Positions 34,706 to 48,390 of a stretch of 64,000 nt of DNA are shown here, one piece after another. Every line of letters starts with the position of its first letter. Position 1 is the stretch's first letter. Origin of the DNA: Bolinopsis microptera (Eukaryota > Ctenophora > Tentaculata > Lobata > Bolinopsidae). A program made the translations under genes and the position numbers. The notes below the pieces were generated by a model. It made no database searches, had not been told where the DNA came from, and saw only the letters and a list, made by a program, of their open reading frames with translations. The stretch spans positions 10,734,901 to 10,798,900 of the forward strand of contig NC_087082.1 in the NCBI RefSeq assembly GCF_026151205.1, in the 5' to 3' direction.

Positions 34706-37700
34706 TACTTTTAAACTTCCTACGAAAAGATACCACATTAATTAAAGAAAATAATAGAAAAAACTAATAATATCTTGATTTAACAAACTTGTTGAGTTTT
34801 TCTCATGAAACCAGCTGAAGATCGAAAACTCTAGCAAGGAGTTCCAACAATTGCATAGTCTAATATTAATTTGGAACCCTTGTCAAATATTGGTAACATA
34901 TTTGTGGAAGCTTTACATAGTGCAAACAACTCTCATAAAATTAAAGCTCGTTATTCACAATATTTAAATTGCATCGTGTGACAAGAAACAAAAACAAGTT
35001 TACTTCTTGAGTTTTAAAATCTGCACAAAACATATTATCAAATACAATGTGATTCGTCATAACAATGAAATCAAAAAATGAAATCAAAAACAATTCGTAC
35101 TTTCTGACATATATATAATAGATTTTAAAATAATTGGTCAGTTAAAAAAATAAAGCATAAACAACGGTACACTCAACAAAACAATCATTCTTCTGATATC
35201 AAAATACTCATACTGTAACCACTACAATTATAACAAATATCAATTTTAAAACAACAAATAATTAATTTTTGTCGCTAGTCAGTGAATGTGTGTAATAGGA
35301 TGAAAATACTTTATTACCTTTTTATTCACACAAAACACTGAGTCTCATTTGTCAATGAAGAGCTCAAATACCAATCAGTTACAAGTCAGAGCCTTGGACA
35401 GTGTAATCCTCTAAATACCGAAGCCTCGGCTGCTTTCTTCGGCGTAAGCATACAGAAGATCTTCATCCTCCACAGACGTTTCCTCCTCCAACCCATGGGA
35501 ATTCCAGGGCTGAACTTCTGCAGAACCAAACACACAGTACTGAACAGATCCAAACATCCAGACCGCTGAAGCCGATAGGAAGGCTATTTTCCAACGTTCA
35601 TGCAGTTTATCATGATCATTCGGATCAACATCATTGACAAGGAGACCAACAGCGATGGGGCCCAGGATCCCAGCTACAGCACAAAGTCCGTTACCAATAC
35701 CACAAAGGATGGCAGAGAAGCGAGGAGAGAGATCAGCATAATTCACATAATAGCAGGGGTTAGCGTAACCCTGGAAATACATTGCTATATTCATGAGAAT
35801 CAGGATGGGGACATTGTTTTCACAGTAGGCCATGCCAGTCAGAAGAATGGCGGGAATGAACATGGCCGCAATACTACACCATCTTCTTGTCCACGTTTTT
35901 GACAGTATTTTGTTTCTAACAAGAAGATCAGAAAGGTATCCACCGAAGTGTAACCAAGGTAAATCATGACGTAAGGTAGCGAGGCTATAAACCCGGAGTC
36001 TTTCATGTTGTACTGCAAAACTTCGATCATAAACTTGGGAATGTCTGACAGTAACATGAAGTACCCATACCTGAGAAATTTCGGATTGAATTGCATAATT
36101 CGTAAATAACAGGTCAAAGATTCTTGAATTTTTCGAAATTTAAAAGTTGAGAGTAGAAATAACCATTCTTCGAGTTTGGCATTATTAACATACCCATTAC
36201 AAGTGTGTATGACACAAGTTGACCAAAATCGTCCGCTCTTCAGAATACTTTTCCAGGGTATTTCAGATATCTGAACTGCTTTCCTCGGGACTGTAGTCGC
36301 GGCCAAGTACTCCTTTTCAGCGGTGGAAGTCCAGTATGATGTGGCCGGATCATCTCTAACAAAGACAAACCATAGCAGAGCCCATAGTACTCCACAGCCT
36401 CCATACACATAGAAAAGACTGGGCCAGCCCTCTAAAAAGCTACCAGAAGCTAACAGTCCAGAAACAGAGTTCGCCAGGACAGCCCCCAGGTACTGACCAC
36501 CGCCCCCTAAAGCTATAAACGTGGCAAACTGAGAAGAAGGGGCCCAGTTTGCAATGATGTTCAGGGCCACTGGGAATGTTACACCTTGCCCCAATCCAAT
36601 GAAAAGACGCAGTGCAATGAACAGCCAAAAGTTGACACCAGAGATAAAAGGACAAAGGAAGGTTGCTAGGATGGCGATGAAGAGGCCGATACCAAAGACT
36701 TTGCTGGCCCCAAAATAACAGCATATCACAGCGCCCGGAAGCTGCGTGGCCCAGTAGCCCCAGAAAAAGGAGCTCAAAACGTAACCTAGGAAAAATATTT
36801 TTAATTTTCACTCGATGTGGAAATACGTTACCCGAACTCTATTATCATTGAATTTAAAGACCGATCTTAAACTGGATATGATATGTTAATTATCTGTAAT
36901 GTTAATGAAAAAATACAAGAGGCAGAAAAGAAAGCCGAGTTAAGTACCTTGTTTAGCTTGAGACCAACATCTTGTATCATTTAAAGTACAATTTTCTGGG
37001 GCAACCACCATCTCACTATCTAACGCGAAACTGAAAAATCATCATTCATTCAACTATTCAATCAAAAATAATTCTTATTTTAAGTATATATTTTTAAATA
37101 TTTATATTTAAAATATATATATGAGTTATAATGACTCCTAAGTGGATTGACCTAAATTTATTAATAATGAAGGACAGAGGTTGGCTGGACTTCATTAAAT
37201 CAAGAAAATGAGGTTATGATAGGAAAAATGCAGTGAGTAAAATAGGGTTACCAATAATGAACAATATATTAATATTATAATATTATATTATCTATACTAT
37301 GCCGTTACTATGCACCACTTTGCTTTTAGTTTTACCTAATTACCTCATATATCCAATTACCTACGATCTTTTTGCCTTCAGCAAGAGTAGGGAAAATATC
37401 TCTACCAATTTACAGAGTGAAGAAAATTATTGGAGCAAGGCATTTTCAGTGAAATTGCAGGGTCAGCACTCAGCATTTATGGGATCATTTGAAAAGGAAA
37501 ACTCATATCCAATTTACAACTCAAGTTTAGAAAGAAACAGACCAAACTTAACAAATTTTAAAACTCAAGGTACTAAACCAAAATGATCCATGATTTAACA
37601 TTATTGTTTAATAGAAATAGTACAACAAAACAAAATGAATTAGCAAAGTGATAAATGGGATGTCTGGTAATCGCACATATTTTCGTTAGTTAATACAGAT

Positions 37701-37893
37701 AGATTTTAATAATATGTCCATTATCCATCAGCAGAGATAAGAGACTTTACTTTTAGGGACCGTCGCAAAAAGTTTTAAAATCGCATCGCTGATTAATGTC
37801 TCATCAGCTTGTTAATCAGCGCTGTTCGTTTTATTAAATTAATTGTTAATTGCTCATCAAAAAATACGAGAGTATCGTGAAGTCAGCTCTTTA

Positions 37894-38901
37894 TTAGTCA
37901 CAAATAAGTCTTTGTCGTTCCTCTTCCCCAGAATTTATTCTAACTTCAGTTTGAGTAAACAATCTGCCGAGGATTGCTGATATCGTCACTATCCTGGAGT
38001 TAAGGAACTCCCTGAAGCTGCTGAGAGACAGTGTGTAAATGTAGAAGTTGGACATCAAATTCAGGGACCCAATCGCATACCCAATCCTAAAAAAATAAAA
38101 ATGCCAGAACTGGGACATCTCCGTTGGGGCATCCTTCACAAAGTAGCTAACTGCATCGCAGATAGCTCCCGGTAGATTAGCGACAGTGAAGACAGCTACA
38201 GTGAGCACCACTGTCATCACCCCCCTCCACTGGAGTCCTCCTGGTCCTCTAGCAGTGATCTTCTTAGCTGTGATGATAATCATGACATTGCTCACCATCA
38301 CAACCACCAAACTAATGAGCGATACTAATCCGATTAAGATGAAGGTGATCTTTAAGAACCAGCTGTCTTGAGATGAAGATCTGCTGAACTGACAGGTGTA
38401 GGTAAGGTAGCTGAAGTAGATATCATCTATCTTTGTCAGGACAGGCAGCGCTGCTAATACGAAGCTGCAAACGAAGCAGACGAGTGATGAAATATGAGCG
38501 ATCTTTGTGGAGAGATGGACAGCTCTGAACGGATATTTCAGGATCAGCAACTTGGTCAGAGACAGCGCAACAATTAGGAGAAGGAAAGTTCCTAAAACAC
38601 TGTAGGTAACACAATATTCTATACGACAGAAGAGTTCGCCGAACACCCATCTGTTCAGAGCTAGTGAGACTACTTCCGGCAAGACAGTGAAAATCACTAG
38701 GAAGATATCAGCAAGAGCAATGTACTGAATAAACACGACCATGACTTTTTGAAGATTAATTGCATTGTATGTCAAGGATCCTATCAATATTAGAGCATCG
38801 CCTATAAGAGATGATATGGCTATGGTAGAGGTGTATGCAGTTAGAAGCTGTCGTTCTGTGGAGCTGTGGATACCATACAGGGTATAGTTATCATACTTCA
38901 T
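37894..38901 (-). CDS. Class A-like GPCR, divergent, intronless
   Basis: A single-exon frame of 335 codons with seven hydrophobic segments and an N-terminal sequon (NYT). TM1 carries IGDALILIG in place of GN. TM2 has the conserved ALAD (D of TM2). TM3 follows the Cys of ELFCRIEYC and ends LSLTKLLILKYPF, so DRY is lost (TKL). TM6 has FTVANLPGA. TM7 ends NFYIYTLSLSSFREF, an NxxIY form of NPxxY. The tail is short and charged (NSGEEERQRLICD). It is a receptor of the divergent orphan type frequent in cnidarians; the ligand is unknown. It lies in intron 2 of SLC17 copy D on the same strand. AATAAA on the coding strand lies at 37830-37835, about 60 bp after the stop. Confidence 0.85.
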   Translation of the reverse strand: MKYDNYTLYGIHSSTERQLLTAYTSTIAISSLIGDALILIGSLTYNAINLQKVMVVFIQYIALADIFLVIFTVLPEVVSLALNRWVFGELFCRIEYCVTYSVLGTFLLLIVALSLTKLLILKYPFRAVHLSTKIAHISSLVCFVCSFVLAALPVLTKIDDIYFSYLTYTCQFSRSSSQDSWFLKITFILIGLVSLISLVVVMVSNVMIIITAKKITARGPGGLQWRGVMTVVLTVAVFTVANLPGAICDAVSYFVKDAPTEMSQFWHFYFFRIGYAIGSLNLMSNFYIYTLSLSSFREFLNSRIVTISAILGRLFTQTEVRINSGEEERQRLICD

Positions 38902-39639
38902 CCTAGCTCTAGAATCTTCGAAGAAGCACCAGTGGGGTTAAAATGTAAAAGAAAAAGAATGAACTAACCTCAGTAACTTGCCTTTGCTCGGAAAACGGTA
39001 TACGATAGGACAAATACGTATGATGAGTACTACAGTGTACAGGGTGTGCCGGGGGGATCAGGTACTATTACTAAGTGCCGTACGTGACGTCGAATAAGTG
39101 CAGTTTTGGACTTTACAAAAAGGACCCACCCACCCCCTTCACGGTACTAATTGCTTTTTCGGATAATATTTAGGACACCCACCCCCTTTTGCCGGCTTTT
39201 GCGGTACTAACTAGAACTGTTGCGAAATCACGGTACTTACTGAGTCTGGGTATATAAAATAAGATACCCACCCATAAATTGCTTTAAACAGCTCATTAAA
39301 CATTGGAAATGGGCAAATTATACCCGCTATTTAGTAGGGGTTTTGTTTTCAATGTAGTTGAATTAGATAAAAAGTTACAAAACAATTTTTAAATTACAAA
39401 AAAACCCTTAAAAAAACTCAAAAAAACCTCTATACAACCTCAAAACCCATTCCCAAAATTGAAATTTGAGGTAAAATGAAGCCCCTTACTACCATGTGCT
39501 AACTGTTTTTCTGGGAAATGAGCAGCAGACCCACCACTTAGTACAAGAGTACTAACTGTGTTTTGGAAGAAAATATGACCCACCCAATCACCCAACGTCA
39601 CGTACGATTCTGACCATATGGAAATAAACATTTCTTTCC

Positions 39640-39918
39640 AACACTCTCGTCTCTCAAAGAAGAGGGGTTACATGTCTTCGTCCTCTTGGCGGATCAAAAT
39701 ACAAAGGCACCAATACCATGAGGTTCCATTCTTTCCCTTCAGTGGCTTCTGCTTTGTATAACGCTGTGCCTCACGACATCAAGTCTATCCCAACCTTGCC
39801 AAAATTCAAGGCAGCACTTGATCGCTTTCTTCATACCGTCCCCGACACCCCTCCTACCCCTGGATATACAGCGGCTAACGGCAATTCAATCTTGGAATGG
39901 GCTGTGAGCAAGACATGA
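39640..39918 (+). mobile_element. LINE RT C-terminal fragment
   Basis: The frame reads RRGVTCLRPLGGSKYKGTNT, then MRFHSFPSVASALYNAVPHD and PKFKAALDRFLHTVPD, matching the last RT segment (SF...SALWN-LP, F+..L) of another LINE than the one at 2130. The minisatellite begins right after its end. Confidence 0.7.
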
Positions 39919-39921
39919 TAA

Positions 39922-42900
39922 CGTGCAAGTGTGTACCTAAATAATAACACTAGGTACCTGATGTTGAGAGCATTGCAAGTGTGTACCTAAATAAGAACCT
40001 AAATAATAACACTAGGTACCTGATGTTGAGAGCATTGCAAGTGTGTACCTAAATAATAACACTAGGTACCTGATGTTGAGAGCATTGCAAGTGTGTACCT
40101 AAATAATAACACTAGGTACCTGATGTTGAGAGCATTGCAAGTGTGTACCTAAATAAGAACCTAAATAATAACACTAGGTACCTGATGTTGAGAGTATTGC
40201 AAGTGTGTACCTAAATAATAACACTAGGTACCTGATGTTGAGAGCATTGCAAGTGTGTACCTAAATAAGAACCTAAATAATAACACTAGGTACCTGATGT
40301 TGAGAGCATTGCAAGTGTGTACCTAAATAATAACACTAGGTACCTGATGTTGAGAGCATTGCAAGTGTGTACCTAAATAAGAACCTAAATAATAACACTA
40401 GGTACCTGATGTTGAGAGCATTGCAAGTGTGTACCTAAATACTAACACTAGGTACCTGATGTTGAGAGCATTGCAAGTGTGTATCTAAATAATAACACTA
40501 GGTACCTGATGTTGAGAGCATTGCAAGTGTGTACCTAAATAATAACACTAGGTACCTGATGTTGAGAGCATTGCAAGTGTGTACCTAAATAAGAACCTAA
40601 ATAATAACACTAGGTACCTGATGTTGAGAGCATTGCAAGTGTGTACCTAAATAAGAACCTAAATAATAACACTAGGTACCTGATGTTGAGAGCATTGCAA
40701 GTGTGTACCTAAATAATAACACTAGGTACCTGATGTTGAGAGCATTGCAAGTGTGTACCTAAATAATAACACTAGGTACCTGATGTTGAGAGCATTGCAA
40801 GTGTGTACCTAAATAATAACACTAGGTACCTGATGTTGAGAGCATTGCAAGTGTGTACCTAAATAATAACACTAGGTACCTGATGTTGAGAGCATTGCAA
40901 GTGTGTACCCAAATAATAACACTAGGTACCTGATGTTGAGAGCATTGCAAGTGTGTACCTAAATAATAACACTAGGTACCTGATGTTGAGAGCATTGCAA
41001 GTGTGTACCTAAATAATAACACTAGGTACCTGATGTTGAGAGCATTGCAAGTGTGTACCTAAATAATAACACTAGGTACCTGATGTTGAGAGCATTGCAA
41101 GTGTGTACCCAAATAATAACACTAGGTACCTGATGTTGAGAGCATTGCAAGTGTGTACCTAAATAATAACCTAAATACTAACCTAAATAATAACACTAGG
41201 TACCTGATGTTGAGAGCATTGCAAGTGTGTACCTAAATAATAACACTAGGTACCTGATGTTGAGAGCATTGCAAGTGTGTACCTAAATAAGAACCTAAAT
41301 AATAACACTAGGTACCTGATGTTGAGAGCATTGCAAGTGTGTACCTAAATAAGAACCTAAATAATAACACTAGGTACCTGATGTTGAGAGCATTGCAAGT
41401 GTGTACCTAAATAATAACACTAGGTACCTGATGTTGAGAGCATTGCAAGTGTGTACCTAAATAATAACACTAGGTACCTAATGTTGAGAGCATTGCAAGT
41501 GTGTACCTAAATAAGAACCTAAATAATAACACTAGGTACCTGATGTTGAGAGCATTGCAAGTGTGTACCTAAATAATAACACTAGGTACCTGATGTTGAG
41601 AGCATTGCAAGTGTGTACCTAAATAATAACACTAGGTACCTGATGTTGAGAGCATTGCAAGTGTGTACCTAAATAATAACACTAGGTACCTGATGTTGAG
41701 AGCATTGCAAGTGTGTACCTAAATAATAACACTAGGTACCTGATGTTGAGAGCATTGCAAGTGTGTACCTAAATAAGAACCTAAATACTAACACTAGGTA
41801 CCTGATGTTGAGAGCATTGCAAGTGTGTACCTAAATAATAACACTAGGTACCTGATGTTGAGAGCATTGCAAGTGTGTACCTAAATAATAACACTAGGTA
41901 CCTGATGTTGAGAGCATTGCAAGTGTGTACCTAAATAATAACACTAGGTACCTGATGTTGAGAGCAGTACAAGTGTGTACCTAAATAATAACACTAGGTA
42001 CCTGATGTTGAGAGTATTGCAAGTGTGTACCTAAATAATAACACTAGGTACCTGATGTTGAGAGCATTGCAAGTGTGTACCTAAATAATAACACTAGGTA
42101 CCTGATGTTGAGAGCATTGCAAGTGTGTACCTAAATAATAACACTAGGTACCTGATGTTGAGAGCATTGCAAGTGTGTACCTAAATAAGAACCTAAATAC
42201 TAACACTAGGTACCTGATGTTGAGAGCATTGCAAGTGTGTACCTAAATAAGAACCTAAATAATAACACTAGGTACCTGATGTTGAGAGCATTGCAAGTGT
42301 GTACCTAAATAATAACACTAGGTACCTGATGTTGAGAGCATTGCAAGTGTGTACCTAAATAATAACACTAGGTACCTGATGTTGAGAGCATTGCAAGTGT
42401 GTACCTAAATAATAACACTAGGTACCTGATGTTGAGAGCATTGCAAGTGTGTACCTAAATAAGAACCTAAATACTAACACTAGGTACCTGATGTTGAGAG
42501 CATTGCAAGTGTGTACCTAAATAAGAACCTAAATAATAACACTAGGTACCTGATGTTGAGAGCATTGAAAGTGTGTACCTGAATAATAACACTAGGTACC
42601 TGATGTTGAGAGCATTGCAAGTGTGTACCTAAATAATAACACTAGGTACCTGATGTTGAGAGCATTGCAAGTGTGTACCTAAATAAGAACCTAAATACTA
42701 ACACTAGGTACCTGATGTTGAGAGCATTGCAAGTGTGTACCTAAATACTAACCTAAATAAGAACCTAAATAATAACACTAGGTACCTGATGTTGAGAGCA
42801 TTGCAAGTGTTTACCTAAATAATAACACTAGGTACCTGATGTTGAGAGCATTGCAAGTGTGTACCTAAATAATAACACTAGGTACCTTATGTTGAGAGCA

Positions 42901-45900
42901 TTGCAAGTGTGTACCTAAATAATAACACTAGGTACCTGATGTTGAGAGCATTGCAAGTGTTTACCTAAATAATAACACTAGGTACCTTATGTTGAGAGCA
43001 TTGCAAGTGTGTACCTAAATAATAACACTAGGTACCTGATGTTGAGAGCATTGCAAGTGTGTACCTAAATAATAACACTAGGTACCTGATGTTGAGAGCA
43101 TTGCAAGTGTGTACCTAAATAATAACACTAGGTACCTTATGTTAAGAGCATTGCAAGTGTGTACCTAAATAATAACACTAGGTACCTGATGTTGAGAGCA
43201 TTGCAAGTGTGTACCTAAATAATAACACTAGGTACCTGATGTTGAGAGCATTGCAAGTGTGTACCTAAATACTAACCTAAATAATAACACTAGGTACCTG
43301 ATGTTGAGAGCATTGCAAGTGTGTACCTAAATAATAACACTAGGTACCTTATGTTGAGAGCATTGCAAGTGTGTACCTAAATAATAACACTAGGTACCTG
43401 ATGTTGAGAGCATTGCAAGTGTGTACCTAAATAAGAACCTAAATAATAACACTAGGTACCTTATGTTGAGAGCATTGCAAGTGTGTACCTAAATAAGAAC
43501 CTAAATAATAACACTAGGTACCTGATGTTGAGAGCATTGCAAGTGTGTACCTAAATAAGAACCTAAATACTAACACTAGGTACCTGATGCTGAGAGCATT
43601 GCAAGTGTGTACCTAAATAATAACACTAGGTACCTTATGTTGAGAGCATTGCAAGTGTGTACCTAAATAATAACACTAGGTACCTGATGTTGAGAGCATT
43701 GCAAGTGTGTACCTAAATAAGAACCTAAATAATAACACTAGGTACCTGATGTTGAGAGCATTGCAAGTGTGTACCTAAATAAGAACCTAAATAATAACAC
43801 TAGGTACCTGATGTTGAGAGCATTGCAAGTGTGTACCTAAATAATAACACTAGGTACCTGATGTTGAGAGCATTGCAAGTGTGTACCTAAATAAGAACCT
43901 AAATAATAACACTAGGTACCTGATGTTGAGAGTATTGCAAGTGTGTACCTAAATAAGAACCTAAATAATAACACTAGGTACCTGATGTTGAGAGCATTGC
44001 AAGTGTGTACCTAAATAAGAACCTAAATAATAACACTAGGTACCTGATGTTGAGAGCATTGCAAGTGTGTACCTAAATAATAACACTAGGTACCTGATGT
44101 TGAGAGTATTGCAAGTGTGTACCTAAATAAGAACCTAAATTATAACACTAGGTACCTGATGTTGAGAGCATTGCAAGTGTGTACCTAAATAATAACACTA
44201 GGTACCTGATGTTGAGAGCATTGCAAGTGTGTACCTAAATAAGAACCTAAATAATAACACTAGGTACCTGATGTTGAGAGCATTGCAAGTGTGTACCTAA
44301 ATAATAACACTAGGTACCTGATGTTGAGAGCATTGCAAGTGTGTACCTAAATAATAACACTAGGTACCTGATGTTGAGAGCATTGCAAGTGTGTACCTAA
44401 ATAATAACACTAGGTACCTGATGTTGAGAGCATTGCAAGTGTGTACCTAAATAATAACACAAGGTACCTGATGTTGAGAGCATTGCAAGTGTGTACCTAA
44501 ATAATAACACTAGGTACCTGATGTTGAGAGCATTGCAAGTGTGTACCTAAATAATAACACTAGGTACCTGATGTTGAGAGCATTGCAAGTGTGTACCTAA
44601 ATAATAACACTAGGTACCTGATGTTGAGAGCATTGCAAGTGTGTACCTAAATAAGAACCTAAATAATAACACTAGGTACCTAATGTTGAGAGCATTGCAA
44701 GTGTGTACCTAAATAATAACACTAGGTACCTGATGTTGAGAGCATTGCAAGTGTGTACCTAAATAAGAACCTAAATTATAACACTAGGTACCTAATGTTG
44801 AGAGCATTGCAAGTGTGTACCTAAATAATAACACTAGGTACCTGATGTTGAGAACATTGCAAGTGTGTACCTAAATACTAACCTAAATAATAACACTAGG
44901 TACCTGATGTTGAGAGCATTGCAAGTGTGTACCTAAATAAGAACCTAAATAATAACACTAGGTACCCGATGTTGAGAGTATTGCAAGTGTGTACCTAAAT
45001 AATAACACTAGGTACCTGATGTTGAGAGCATTGCAAGTGTGTACCTAAATAATAACCTAAATTATAACACTAGGTACCTGATGTTGAGAGTATTGCAAGT
45101 GTGTACCTAAATAATAACACTAGGTACCTGATGTTGAGAGCATTGCAAGTGTGTACCTAAATAATAACACTAGGTACCTGATGTTGAGAGCATTGCAAGT
45201 GTGTACCTAAATAATAACACTAGGTACCTGATGTTGAGAGCATTGCAAGTGTGTACCTAAATAAGAACCTAAATAATAACACTAGGTACCTGATGTTGAG
45301 AGCAGTGCAAGTGTGTACCTAAATAATAACACTAGGTACCTGATGTTGAGAGCATTGCAAGTGTGTACCTAAATAAGAACCTAAATAATAACACTAGGTA
45401 CCTGATGTTGAGAGCATTGCAAGTGTGTACCTAAATAATAACACTAGGTACATGATGTTGAGAGCATTGCAAGTGTGTACCTAAATAAGAACCTAAATAA
45501 TAACACTAGGTACCTGATGTTGAGAGCATTGCAAGTGTGTACCTAAATAATAACACTAGGTACCTGATGTTGAGAGCATTGCAAGTGTGTACCTAAATAA
45601 GAACCTAAATAATAACACTAGGTACCTGATGTTGAGAGCAGTGCAAGTGTGTACCTAAATACTAACCTAAATAATAACACTAGGTACCTGATGTTGAGAG
45701 CATTGCAAGTGTGTACCTAAATAAGAACCTAAATAATAACACTAGGTACCTGATGTTGAGAGCAGTGCAAGTGTGTACCTAAATAAGAACCTAAATAATA
45801 ACACTAGGTACCTGATGTTGAGAGCATTGCAAGTGTGTACCTAAATACTAACCTAAATAATAACACTAGGTACCTGATGTTGAGAGCATTGCAAGTGTGT

Positions 45901-47120
45901 ACCTAAATACTAACCTAAATAATAACACTAGGTACCTGATGTTGAGAGCATTGCAAGTGTGTACCTAAATAATAACACTAGGTACCTGATGTTGAGAGCA
46001 TTGCAAGTGTGTACCTAAATAAGAACCTAAATAATAACACTAGGTACCTTATGTTGAGAGCATTGCAAGTGTGTACCTAAATAAGAACCTAAATAATAAC
46101 ACTAGGTACCTGATGTTGAGAGCATTGCAAGTGTGTACCTAAATAAGAACCTAAATACTAACACTAGGTACCTGATGCTGAGAGCATTGCAAGTGTGTAC
46201 CTAAATAATAACACTAGGTACCTTATGTTGAGAGCATTGCAAGTGTGTACCTAAATAAGAACCTAAATAATAACACTAGGTACCTGATGTTGAGAGCATT
46301 GCAAGTGTGTACCTAAATAATAACACTAGGTACCTGATGTTGAGAGCATTGCAAGTGTGTACCTAAATAAGAACCTAAATAATAACACTAGGTACCTGAT
46401 GTTGAGAGTATTGCAAGTGTGTACCTAAATAAGAACCTAAATAATAACACTAGGTACCTGATGTTGAGAGCATTGCAAGTGTGTACCTAAATAAGAACCT
46501 AAATAATAACACTAGGTACCTGAAGTTGAGAGCATTGCAAGTGTGTACCTAAATAATAACACTAGGTACCTGATGTTGAGAGTATTGCAAGTGTGTACCT
46601 AAATAAGAACCTAAATTATAACACTAGGTACCTGATGTTGAGAGCATTGCAAGTGTGTACCTAAATAATAACACTAGGTACCTGATGTTGAGGAGCATTG
46701 CAAGTGTGTACCTAAATAAGAACCTAAATAATAACACTAGGTACCTGATGTTGAGAGCATTGCAAGTGTGTACCTAAATAATAACACTAGTACCTGATGT
46801 TGAGAGCATTGCAAGTGTGTACCTAAATAATAACACTAGGTACCTGATGTTGAGAGCATTGCAAGTGTGTACCTAAATAATAACACTAGGTACCTGATGT
46901 TGAGAGCATTGCAAGTGTGTACCTAAATAATAACACAAGGTTACCTGATGTTGAGAGCATTGCAAGTGTGTACCTAAATAATAACACTAGGTACCTGATG
47001 TTGAGAGCATTGCAAGTGTGTACCTAAATAATAACACTAGGTACCTGATGTTGAGAGCATTGCAAGTGTGTACCTAAATAATAACAACTAGGTACCTGAT
47101 GTATTGAGAGCATTGCAAGT
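39922..47120. repeat. Giant minisatellite, 50/64-bp units (first block)
   Basis: About 130 near-identical units. The 50-bp form joins acctaaataataacactagg, tacctgatgttgagagcatt and gcaagtgtgt; the 64-bp form has an extra aagaacctaaat. On the minus strand each unit contains TTATTATTTAG, then GTACACACTTGCAATGC..., then CAACATCAG before GTACCT. The last part is the same as the exon 2 donor of the SLC17 genes. Single-base indels appear near the right end (46691, 46789, 46938, 47085), just before the scrambled block. Confidence 0.95.
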
Positions 47121-48390
47121 GGTAAATCACTAGGAATATCAGAGAGCAATGTACTAATAAATAAAACACTTATGTACTAATGTTGTATGCAGATCCTTCA
47201 ATGTGCATCGCTATAATAATAAACACTAGGTAAGTGATCGTTGAGCGCTATGTGCAGTGTGTACCTACATATAGATCTATACTTATCACTAGCTCTAAAA
47301 TGTCGAAGAAGCCAAGTGGTTACAAATTAAAAAAAAATAAGTACCTGTATTGTTGGAGAGACTATTGAACGGTACCGATAGAAATACTATGATGATATAA
47401 GATACAGGTGTGCAATCAGGTCCCTTTACTAAGTCGTATGAGCAATTGAAAGTGTTGGCCCTTTAAAAAAGGAACCCCCTTCAGACAAAATATATATTAG
47501 GACCCATCCTTGCCGGCTTTTGCGGTGATAACTAAATGTTAAATAGGTACTTACTGATGTTGGGTATTAAAGTAAGTACCCACATAATTCTTAAATTCAT
47601 AAACATAGGCAAATATACCGTATTAGTAGGGTATTGTCAATGTGTGACTTAATAATAAACTAGAAACATTTTTGAGATTACAAAAAATACCCTAAATAAA
47701 AACTAGAAACCTATATTGAGAGACATTGCAAGTTGAAATTGATAAATGAAGCCTTGTTACAGAGCATTAACTGTTTCTGGAAATGAGCAGAGACCTAATT
47801 AATAACAAGGTACTAACTGGTTTTGAAGATAGCAAGTGTACACACCAATAATACATTCGACCTATGGAAATAAACTTTCTTTCCAACATTCTAAAGAAGC
47901 AGTGAGTGTTGTACCTCTGGGATAAATAAAAACACAATACATGAGTTCCATCTTTCCTTCAGTGCTCTGCTTTGGACATTAGCGTGTGTACATATAATCT
48001 ATCCTAATTGCAAAAGTCAAGGACATGATTGAGACATTGTCAAGTGTGTACCTTAAATACAGCCTAAATTTAATTTAAATGGCTGTGTTGAGAAGCATGC
48101 AACGGAGACCTTAAAGCAATATCTTGGCCTGGGACGTGGTGGCTGAAGCCCATTGCAAGTGGTTTCCCGTAAATAAAACCTTTAAAATCCATAAACCTGG
48201 TTTACCTGTTTGTTGATAGGTGCTAAGTGTGGTATCCTAAATACTAACCTCAACAAAAAATAACACAAGCCGTACCTTGATGTTGATAGTATGAATAAAA
48301 TTGGAATAACAATAATAATGGAACCTAAAATAAATAACACATATACACGATGTCTGATACATTATAAGGGTTTTACCTTATTATAGAAGA
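47121..48390. other. Scrambled block inside the minisatellite, likely assembly artefact
   Basis: The sequence alternates between pieces of the satellite unit and pieces of other parts of this window in the same order. 47144-47155 matches 38715-38726 (gagcaatgtact), 47510-47526 matches 39189-39205 (ttgccggcttttgcggt), and 47940-48060 tracks the LINE fragment at 39712-39870. The last part (about 48100-48390) tracks 32480-32840, the left flank of the short array in copy C. This is what a consensus made from wrongly stacked reads looks like. Confidence 0.75.

Noticed and set aside
37299-37586. 95-codon plus-strand frame with a hydrophobic start
   Set aside because: No similarity, AT-rich intron context and opposite to the host gene; the signal-like start alone is weak.
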